DNA of 5,231 nucleotides from Bacteroidales bacterium (GTDB lineage: Bacteria; Bacteroidota; Bacteroidia; Bacteroidales; Paludibacteraceae), in NCBI GenBank assembly GCA_900771035.1, contig CAAGML010000136.1, positions 1 to 5,231 of the forward strand, in the 5' to 3' direction. Shown here in pieces: positions 1-5,231 of the stretch (positions are counted from its first letter, which is position 1; each line of letters begins with the position of its first letter). The notes beneath the pieces are model-generated. The model worked only from the letters and a program-made list of their open reading frames with translations. It searched no databases and was not told the origin of the DNA. A program made the translations under genes and the position numbers.

Positions 1-873
1 AACACATTGAACCTCATCGACGGACAGGCTCAGTACAATTGTTTCCCTAACGGACAGGGAGGTATAGTAGATGACCTCATCGTTTATCACTACAATGACG
101 AGAAATACCTCCTCGTTGTCAATGCGGCAAACATCGACAAGGACTGGGAGTGGGTCAACAAGAACAACGCTGAGGGCGTAACTCTTGAGAACATCTCTGA
201 CCATGTGGCACAGTTGGCTGTTCAAGGTCCAAAGGCTATCGACGCTCTCCAGAAACTGACCGACATCAAACTGGCTGACATCAAATATTACCACTTCGCC
301 GAGGGTAAGTTCGCAGGTTGCGACGACGTAATCGTTTCAGCTACAGGCTACACTGGTGCAGGTGGTTTCGAGCTCTACTTCAACCCACAGTACGGTGAGA
401 AGATATGGAACGCAGTATTCGAGGCTGGTAAGGAGTTTGGTATAGAGCCAATAGGTCTCGGTGCACGCGACACACTCCGTCTTGAGATGGGCTTCTGCCT
501 CTACGGTCATGAGATTGACGACACCACTTCTCCAATCGAAGCTGGTCTGGGATGGATTACCAAACCTGCCGAGGGCAAGAACCTCATCGACGGCGAGCTT
601 TACGTTCAGCAGCGTGCCGAAGGCGTTAAGCAGAAACTCGTAGGCTTCGAGCTTCAGGAGCGCGCCATCCCTCGCAACGGTTACGAACTCACTGACGGCA
701 AGGGCAATGTCATCGGACGCGTAACCTCCGGCTGCATGTCTCCATGCCGTGGCATTGGTGTGGGCATGGGTTATGTGAAACCTGAGTTCTCGAAGGTTGA
801 CACCGAGATTGCCGTCAAAATCCGCAACAAAGAGGCTAAGGCAATCGTCGTTAAGGTTCCTTTCAGACACTAA
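1..873 (+). CDS. gcvT: Aminomethyltransferase (glycine cleavage system T-protein), 5'-truncated by window edge
   Basis: This protein transfers the methylene carbon from the aminomethyl-lipoyl arm of the H-protein to tetrahydrofolate, releasing ammonia and making 5,10-methylene-THF; it acts in the cytoplasm with GcvP, GcvH and Lpd. The reading frame is open from base 1, giving 290 residues; by comparison with E. coli GcvT about 73 N-terminal residues are missing. Visible family motifs (numbering from the first codon in the window) are [10 protein letters not shown] at 20-29, whose first Asp (24) matches the proposed catalytic Asp97 of E. coli; [53 protein letters not shown] in the folate-binding domain; and the C-terminal barrel motif [19 protein letters not shown]. 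The protein ends in PFRH at a TAA stop. A TTG at base 7 is in frame but internal to the conserved domain and is not the start. The other gcv genes are not in the window, and the downstream operon appears functionally unrelated. Confidence 0.97.
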   Translation, partial: NTLNLIDGQAQYNCFPNGQGGIVDDLIVYHYNDEKYLLVVNAANIDKDWEWVNKNNAEGVTLENISDHVAQLAVQGPKAIDALQKLTDIKLADIKYYHFAEGKFAGCDDVIVSATGYTGAGGFELYFNPQYGEKIWNAVFEAGKEFGIEPIGLGARDTLRLEMGFCLYGHEIDDTTSPIEAGLGWITKPAEGKNLIDGELYVQQRAEGVKQKLVGFELQERAIPRNGYELTDGKGNVIGRVTSGCMSPCRGIGVGMGYVKPEFSKVDTEIAVKIRNKEAKAIVVKVPFRH

Positions 874-882
874 AACCGATAC

Positions 883-925
883 ATCCCTGCAGGACGGAGT
901 CTTCCTGTTCTTCTCCTGCGGGGAT
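883..925 (+). terminator. Probable hairpin terminator of gcvT
   Basis: A 12-bp inverted repeat begins 9 bases after the gcvT stop codon. The left arm ATCCCTGCAGGA (883-894) pairs along its full length with TCCTGCGGGGAT (914-925), with one U-G wobble (888 with 920) and a 19-base loop. The position and GC-rich stem suit an intrinsic terminator. However, the sequence after the stem (TATCATAAG) has no T-tract, so it may instead be an mRNA 3'-end stabilising structure or a weak terminator. The wobble pairs only in + strand RNA and would be an A-C mismatch on the other strand, which supports a role in the gcvT transcript. Confidence 0.55.
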
Positions 926-935
926 TATCATAAGA

Positions 936-972
936 TGAGTTCTATAAGTTCATTTTGAGGTTATAGGACTCA
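936..972 (+). promoter_or_regulatory. Second inverted repeat in the leader of the signalling operon (possible RNA hairpin or operator)
   Basis: The left arm TGAGTTCTATAA (936-947) pairs with TTATAGGACTCA (961-972) over 12 bp with one U-G wobble (941 with 967) and a 13-base loop. It ends 33 bases before the ATG of the first sensor phosphatase gene. No T-tract follows, so it is a poor intrinsic terminator. It could be a 5'-UTR structure, a protein-binding dyad, or part of a tandem terminator pair with the hairpin at 883-925. The loop contains TCATTTTG (950-957), which resembles the Bacteroidota -7 element TAnnTTTG except for one base, but no matching -33 TTTG lies at the usual distance. The inverted repeat is plain to see; its function is inference. 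Confidence 0.45.
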
Positions 973-1005
973 CCATATTATCAGAAGACTGACAGACTCT
1001 ACACA

Positions 1006-2844
1006 ATGGGCAATAAAGATAAAAGAGATAATTTCCTGAACAACATCCTGTATGGCCGTGGACAGAGAGATGCCAAAGGCAAAAAGATGTTTTCGATGTT
1101 ACAATTGGCATTGTTCATCTTTGTCAGTTCTACCGTAGTGTTCCTTGTCACCGCCGTCATCTCGTACACCGTGACGCGCGACAAGGCAATGAAAGATGCC
1201 CAAGCCATAATGGACCGTAACATGACTCTGGCGACCGAGATAATAAACAGACATGTCATGGGCGTTGAGAACGCAGGCAACAGTCTGGCTTCAATCTTGC
1301 TTGACAAGGAAATCGTCTATGACAGGAAGGGCGAGCCGAGTGTCAAATACATCTTCCACGGAGAATACGGTCATAAAAGCATTGACGAACTCTATCTCAT
1401 CTTGGAGAAGTTCGTCAAGGCGAACCCACACCTTTGGGGTGCCGCTATAGGCTTCGAGCCTTTCGTGTACCATGAGCAGGGAATAGAAAACATCGCACCG
1501 TTTGTCCGTCACACCAATGACACGCTGTTCGAGCACCTGAACCTTCCCGATATGAATAACGATTACAGGAACGATGACTGGTACAAAACCACCAAGGAGG
1601 TGGGAAGGGCGCGTTGGTCCCTGCCTTTCATTGACGTGAAGGGCGAAGTCATCTCCTGTTACTGCATTCCTGTCTATTACGAGGACGGCAGATATTTGGG
1701 AACAATCGCCGTCGATATGATGCTGAGGGGATTTTCGGATGAGTTGAAAAGAGAGATACACCCATACCAGGGGGCTGAGGTGATGGTTATCGGACCAGGC
1801 AACATGTTCCTGGTACACCCTGACCAATCGTGCGTAATGAATTGCTCGATTGAGTCTATTGAGAAATTTGAAAAGGAAAAAGAGGAAAAGGACGCTACGC
1901 TGTTCTATCAGATGATGGATTCAGACCAGATGATAGTGGCTGTCAGTTGTCCCAACAATGCCATATATGCCGAGATTGATAAGTTGCTTGACAGACTACT
2001 CAGATATGCGGGACGTGGACTGCTGCTGATTGAGATTTGCTGCCTGATTACCTTCTTCCAGTTGAAACGCATGGTTGAGTCGAAAACCAGCATCGAGAAC
2101 GAGCTGACAATTGCGTCGAACATACAGAAAAGCATGTTGCCTATGATGTTCCCTGCATTTCCTGACCGTAAGGACCTGGACCTGTACGCCACGCTGAAAC
2201 CCGCAAAGTCCATAGGCGGAGACCTCTATGACTATGTGATACGCAAAAACACCGAAGGTCACGACACGTTGGTATTCGCCATAGGCGACGTGAGCGGAAA
2301 AGGCATCCCAGCCTCTCTCCTGATGGCTGTGGTCTGCTCGGTGTTCCGTGACATGGCCATGAAGACCACTGACCCTAAGGTCATCGCCTCGGACATAAAC
2401 AACTGCATCTCGCAGAGGAATGAGTACGACATGTTTTGCACTATGTTCATCGGCTCTCTCGATTTGGACACCGGATTGCTGACCTACTGCAACGCCGGAC
2501 ATAACCAACCCGTCATCATCAAAGACGGCAAGGCGCATTTTCTGGATGTGATACCGAATATTCCGCTCGGAGCATTCAACGGCTTCGAGTATCAGAGTGA
2601 ATCGCTGCCGATGAACGAAGGCGAGATACTGTTCGCCTACACGGACGGTGTCACCGAAGCCGAGGACATGTCCCACAACGAGTATTCGGACGAGAAACTC
2701 CTTGCGGTACTCAACACGATAAACAAAACCAAGACTATCGACATTATAAACGATGTGGCAAACTCGGTACATGATTTTGTCGGCAAGACAGACCAGTCGG
2801 ACGACATCACCATGCTGGCAGTAAAACTTAATCGGACATTATGA
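1006..2844 (+). CDS. Membrane sensor PP2C-type (SpoIIE/RsbU-like) serine phosphatase with Cache-like extracytoplasmic domain, paralog 1
   Basis: A 612-aa two-pass membrane protein, predicted to dephosphorylate a STAS-domain partner (probably the 100-aa protein encoded at 4697) in response to an external signal. Order: a basic cytoplasmic N-terminus of about 30 residues; TM1 at about 32-54; an extracytoplasmic region 55-333 resembling a double Cache domain (WGAAIGFEP 144-152, APFVR, DWY 191-193, DVKGEVIS, GTIAVDM 232-238); TM2 at about 334-353; a short helical linker 354-375 without a recognisable HAMP domain; then a SpoIIE phosphatase domain to the C-terminus. Expected metal-binding motifs are intact: GGDLYD (Asp406), GDVSGKG 427-433 (Asp428), YTDGVTEA (Asp547) and DQSDDIT (Asp599/600); CNAGHNQP is also typical. 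The ATG at 1006 is chosen because the paralog aligns residue for residue from Met1; no Shine-Dalgarno is visible, as is usual in Bacteroidota. The stop overlaps the next start by 4 bp. The ligand is not predictable. Confidence 0.92.
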   Translation: MGNKDKRDNFLNNILYGRGQRDAKGKKMFSMLQLALFIFVSSTVVFLVTAVISYTVTRDKAMKDAQAIMDRNMTLATEIINRHVMGVENAGNSLASILLDKEIVYDRKGEPSVKYIFHGEYGHKSIDELYLILEKFVKANPHLWGAAIGFEPFVYHEQGIENIAPFVRHTNDTLFEHLNLPDMNNDYRNDDWYKTTKEVGRARWSLPFIDVKGEVISCYCIPVYYEDGRYLGTIAVDMMLRGFSDELKREIHPYQGAEVMVIGPGNMFLVHPDQSCVMNCSIESIEKFEKEKEEKDATLFYQMMDSDQMIVAVSCPNNAIYAEIDKLLDRLLRYAGRGLLLIEICCLITFFQLKRMVESKTSIENELTIASNIQKSMLPMMFPAFPDRKDLDLYATLKPAKSIGGDLYDYVIRKNTEGHDTLVFAIGDVSGKGIPASLLMAVVCSVFRDMAMKTTDPKVIASDINNCISQRNEYDMFCTMFIGSLDLDTGLLTYCNAGHNQPVIIKDGKAHFLDVIPNIPLGAFNGFEYQSESLPMNEGEILFAYTDGVTEAEDMSHNEYSDEKLLAVLNTINKTKTIDIINDVANSVHDFVGKTDQSDDITMLAVKLNRTL

Positions 2845-4682
2845 GCAAAAAGGAGAAAACCATTTCGTTCTTGCAGACCATATTCTACGGATTTGGCAAA
2901 AGGGATGCCAACGGGAAGCGCACATACTCCATGTTCCAGTTGGCTCTCTTCATATTCATCAGCTCCACCATCATTTTCTTAGTGACGGCAAGCCTCTCAT
3001 ACGAAATCACACGCCAGAAGGCAATGAAAGACGCCACGGCACTGATGAGGCTGAATATGGATCTCGCCACCGAAATTATCAATAATCACGTTCAACAGGC
3101 CGAATACTCCGGATATAGCCTCGCTTCGTTGTTCTTCCACAAGGTTGACTCGCCGGACGGCAAAGACGGTTTCCGCTTCATATACAATGGCGACAAAAAG
3201 AAACCCACCATACAGGAGATTTACCTCCTGCTCGACAAATACATGAAAGGGAACTATGCCGTGACGGGTGCTGCGGTCGGCTTTGAACCAGACGTTTACG
3301 CAGAGTACGGCGATGTCGGCGTGGCTCCGTTCGTCAGACAGTCACCCGAAAACGACACACTCTATGAATGGCTCAACCTTCCTGACCTGAACAGCGTCTA
3401 TAGGGAAAAGGACTGGTATAAGAAAACGAAAGAAATCGGTGCCTCACGTTGGTGTCCTCCGTACAAGGACGTTAAAGGTGCCGTCATTACCACCTTCTGC
3501 ATACCCGTCTTCAGGGAGAGCGGCGAGTATTTCGCCACCATCGCTATGGATATGAACCTTCAGATTTTCTCAAAACGGCTGAGAAAGGAGATTAAGCCAT
3601 ACGAAGGTTCCGAACTGATGCTTATTGGCCCTGACAACAAGTTCCTGGTACACCCTGACCAGTCGTGCGTAATGAACTGCTCTATCGAGTCAATTGAGCA
3701 GTTGGCTAAGGATACAGAGGACAAAAACTCGACGCTCTTCTACCACCGCATGGACTCTGACCAGATGATTGTGGCTGTCAGTTGCCCTAACAACGCCATC
3801 TATGCCGAGATTGACGCTATGCTCGGCAAACTGCTGAGATATGGGGCTCTCGGTTTGCTGTTAATCGAGATTTGCTGCCTCATTACATTCTTCCTGCTGA
3901 AACGTCTGGTAGAGTCGAAAACCTGCATCGAAAACGAACTCAACATTGCGGCAAACGTGCAGAGAAGCATGCTGCCAATGATGTTCCCCCCATTCCCTAA
4001 CCGCAGTGACTTTGACCTGTACGCAAAACTTGTCCCCGCCAAATCAATAGGCGGCGACCTGTACGACTATGTCATCCGCAAAAATGACCAGGGACACGAC
4101 ACGATGCTCTTTGCCGTGGGCGACGTGAGCGGCAAGGGCATTTCTGCATCGCTGCTGATGGTCGTGGTGTGCGCGTTGTTCCGCGACATGGCTATGAAGA
4201 CCACCGACCCTAAGTCTGTGGTGACGGACATCAACGACTGCATATCCGAAAGAAACGAATACAACATGTTCTGCACGATGTTTGTTGGCTCGCTTGACCT
4301 TGAGACCCGTGAACTCAGATACTGCAATGCCGGTCACAACCAGCCTGTTCTCATCAAAAAAGGCAAAGCCCGGTTCTTGGACGTTATACCAAATCTGCCT
4401 CTCGGAGCCTTCGGCGGGTTCGAGTATCAGGACGAATCGCTGAAAATGGACGGAGACGACATGTTCTTCACCTACACCGACGGTGTCACCGAGGCTCAGA
4501 ACATGTTCAACAAGGAGTATTCCGACGACCGGCTCATCGGATTGCTCAACGGTACCAACGGAAAGAAAGCCGAAGCATTGGTTGACAGGGTGTTCAAATC
4601 GGTAATGTCGTTTATCGGCAAGGCAGACCAATCGGACGACATCACCATGCTTGCTATTAAAATGAATAACATAAAAAAATAA
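2841..4682 (+). CDS. Membrane sensor PP2C-type (SpoIIE/RsbU-like) serine phosphatase with Cache-like extracytoplasmic domain, paralog 2
   Basis: A 613-aa tandem paralog of the preceding gene, with the same architecture and nearly the same numbering. My hand alignment gives roughly 64% identity. TM1 is about 32-54, the Cache-like region 55-333 (GAAVGFEP, APFVR, DWY 191-193, DVKGAVIT, ATIAMDM), TM2 about 334-353 (with the shared LLLIEICCLITFF segment), the linker 354-375, and the SpoIIE phosphatase domain from about 376. The catalytic motifs are complete: GGDLYD (Asp406), GDVSGKG (Asp428), YTDGVTEA (Asp547), DQSDDIT (Asp599/600), so both copies should be active enzymes. Divergence concentrates at about 81-165, the membrane-distal sensor half, while 251-350 is about three-quarters identical. 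Its ATG lies in an ATGA overlap with the upstream stop, implying translational coupling. It probably acts on the same STAS partner as paralog 1 but responds to a different or modified signal; that is inference. Confidence 0.92.
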   Translation: MSKKEKTISFLQTIFYGFGKRDANGKRTYSMFQLALFIFISSTIIFLVTASLSYEITRQKAMKDATALMRLNMDLATEIINNHVQQAEYSGYSLASLFFHKVDSPDGKDGFRFIYNGDKKKPTIQEIYLLLDKYMKGNYAVTGAAVGFEPDVYAEYGDVGVAPFVRQSPENDTLYEWLNLPDLNSVYREKDWYKKTKEIGASRWCPPYKDVKGAVITTFCIPVFRESGEYFATIAMDMNLQIFSKRLRKEIKPYEGSELMLIGPDNKFLVHPDQSCVMNCSIESIEQLAKDTEDKNSTLFYHRMDSDQMIVAVSCPNNAIYAEIDAMLGKLLRYGALGLLLIEICCLITFFLLKRLVESKTCIENELNIAANVQRSMLPMMFPPFPNRSDFDLYAKLVPAKSIGGDLYDYVIRKNDQGHDTMLFAVGDVSGKGISASLLMVVVCALFRDMAMKTTDPKSVVTDINDCISERNEYNMFCTMFVGSLDLETRELRYCNAGHNQPVLIKKGKARFLDVIPNLPLGAFGGFEYQDESLKMDGDDMFFTYTDGVTEAQNMFNKEYSDDRLIGLLNGTNGKKAEALVDRVFKSVMSFIGKADQSDDITMLAIKMNNIKK

Positions 4683-4696
4683 AACATTACTAAGAT
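4683..4696 (+). promoter_or_regulatory. A-rich translation initiation region for the STAS gene
   Basis: The 14 bases between the second phosphatase stop and the STAS ATG, together with the run of A before them (ATAAAAAAATAAAACATTAC), are strongly A-rich and lack a Shine-Dalgarno sequence. A-rich leaders commonly drive initiation in Bacteroidota, so the STAS protein may be translated independently and at a higher rate than the membrane sensors. The composition is seen directly; the effect on translation is inference. Confidence 0.35.
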
Positions 4697-4999
4697 ATGG
4701 AGATAAAAATCGAAAACAACGGAGAAAAAATCACATCCCAGTTCATTGGAAGATTAGACACTGTGGCTGCCACCAAAGTCACGGCTGAAATGGCGACTCT
4801 GAACAATAACGCAGACAAAGAGATTACATTGGACTTCTCTCAATTAGAGTTCATCTCATCGTCAGGACTCAGACTTCTGCTGACACTCAACAAACAGGCG
4901 AAAGCCAAAGGCGGAAAGGTCTTCATTGCAAACGCCAATGATGAAATCAAGAAGGTCTTCAAAATCACAGGGTTCTCGAACCTCTTTACAATCATCTGA
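4697..4999 (+). CDS. STAS-domain anti-sigma-factor antagonist (RsbV/SpoIIAA-like)
   Basis: A 100-aa single-domain cytoplasmic STAS protein, the usual size for this family. It is the predicted switch: when unphosphorylated it binds the RsbW-like kinase encoded just downstream, and when phosphorylated it lets go. Family signs are an early strand with GRLDTVAA at 18-25, LDFSQLEFISSSGLRLLL at 45-62, a GGKVFIAN strand, and the ending FKITGFSNLFTII, which resembles the SpoIIAA region RLFDMSGLFKII. By alignment with SpoIIAA Ser58 and RsbV Ser56, the phosphorylation site should be Ser55 in the SSSG motif (54-57). The Asp that precedes that serine in the Bacillus proteins is Ser54 here. The gene starts 14 bp after the second phosphatase and stops 2 bp before the kinase gene, matching the conserved order of rsb-type operons. 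The physiological output is not shown by the sequence. Confidence 0.93.
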   Translation: MEIKIENNGEKITSQFIGRLDTVAATKVTAEMATLNNNADKEITLDFSQLEFISSSGLRLLLTLNKQAKAKGGKVFIANANDEIKKVFKITGFSNLFTII

Positions 5000-5001
5000 T
5001 T

Positions 5002-5231
5002 ATGCGCACTTTACCTTTAACAAACGACATAGAGCAAATGGCAAGTCTTGAGCCATTTGTCGGCGAGATTTCCGAGATATTCCAGCTCCCCGAAGAGTTC
5101 GCATTCAGTCTCTCTCTCGCTCTTGACGAGACTGTCGCCAACGTTGTCATGTATGCGTACCCCGGACAGACGGGCATGCCTCTCCATGTCGAGGCTGACG
5201 GCATCCCAGGCAAACAACTCATAATCCGTAT
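5002..5231 (+). CDS. Anti-sigma-factor-like serine kinase (RsbW/SpoIIAB-like, GHKL/HATPase fold), 3'-truncated by window edge
   Basis: The frame from the ATG at 5002 stays open to the window end, giving 76 complete codons, roughly the first half of a typical RsbW-like protein of about 130-160 aa. The N-terminus (LTNDIEQMASLEPFVGEISEIFQLPEE) matches the family's leading strand and helix. It is followed by the Bergerat N-box LSLALDETVANVVMYAYP (37-54), in which Glu43 and Asn47 correspond to the conserved E-x-x-x-N that positions ATP and magnesium. The G1 and G2 boxes would lie beyond the window. In the family model this kinase phosphorylates the STAS partner and otherwise sequesters an output protein such as a sigma factor. 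The start is 2 bp after the STAS stop, so translation is probably coupled. An in-frame Met at codon 13 (5038) is a less likely start, because it would remove the first strand. Confidence 0.88.
   Translation, partial: MRTLPLTNDIEQMASLEPFVGEISEIFQLPEEFAFSLSLALDETVANVVMYAYPGQTGMPLHVEADGIPGKQLIIR

Noticed and set aside
7..873. gcvT starting at the TTG at base 7
   Set aside because: The frame is open from base 1, and the conserved GcvT fold needs about 73 more residues upstream. The TTG is an internal Leu codon.
950..957. TCATTTTG as a Bacteroidota -7 promoter box (TAnnTTTG)
   Set aside because: One base departs from the consensus and no TTTG -33 element lies about 19-21 bp upstream, so it is not listed as a promoter; it is only noted within the inverted repeat.
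1996..2772. 258-codon open frame on the - strand opposite the first phosphatase gene, with smaller ones at 1291-1827, 337-870 and 4044-4631
   Set aside because: They lie wholly inside strongly supported + strand genes, and their translations show no recognisable domain. They are shadow frames of the coding strand.
1006..4682. The pair of phosphatase genes as one gene split by a frameshift or an assembly duplication
   Set aside because: Each copy is full length with both TM segments and all catalytic motifs, and they differ throughout in protein and DNA, so they are true tandem paralogs.
4992..5222. Two - strand open frames at the 3' end (4992-5222 and 5017-5217)
   Set aside because: The + strand frame from 5002 encodes a clear RsbW-like N-box and follows the STAS gene by 2 bp; the - strand frames are its shadows.

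Overview
The window looks like a chromosomal segment from a Bacteroidota bacterium, most likely order Bacteroidales (Prevotella/Bacteroides-like). This rests on the style of the GcvT protein, moderate GC content, start codons without clear Shine-Dalgarno sequences, and an A-rich leader before one gene. It is an impression from reading, not from a search. All genes are on the + strand.

Layout: (1) 1-873 is the 3' four-fifths of gcvT, the aminomethyltransferase (T-protein) of the glycine cleavage system, cut by the window start. (2) 874-1005 is the only real intergenic gap. It holds two consecutive 12-bp hairpins: a GC-rich one that probably ends gcvT transcription, and an AT-richer one in the probable leader of the next operon. 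(3) 1006-5231 is a compact four-gene signalling operon: two tandem paralogous membrane sensor phosphatases (612 and 613 aa), a 100-aa STAS-domain anti-sigma-factor-antagonist-like protein, and the start of a GHKL-fold anti-sigma-factor-like kinase that runs off the 3' end. Gene junctions are a 4-bp ATGA overlap, a 14-bp gap and a 2-bp gap, so co-transcription and partly coupled translation are likely.

Together these genes form an RsbU-RsbU-RsbV-RsbW type partner-switching module. In the family model, the kinase (RsbW-like) phosphorylates the STAS protein on a serine, and a PP2C-type phosphatase (RsbU/SpoIIE-like) removes that phosphate. The phosphorylation state decides whether the kinase is bound to the STAS protein or free to bind its output target. 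Here the phosphatase appears to be built directly into a transmembrane protein with a Cache-like extracytoplasmic sensor, so an external signal could set the phosphatase activity. Two such sensors sit side by side and would converge on one STAS/kinase pair. No sigma factor is visible in the window, so the output is unknown.

The most interesting points are the duplicated sensor phosphatases, whose membrane-proximal sensor half and catalytic domain are conserved while the membrane-distal half has diverged; a short block of unusually low synonymous divergence between them; conserved extracytoplasmic cysteines; and the pair of G-U-wobble hairpins upstream. No RNA genes, mobile elements or CRISPR arrays were seen.
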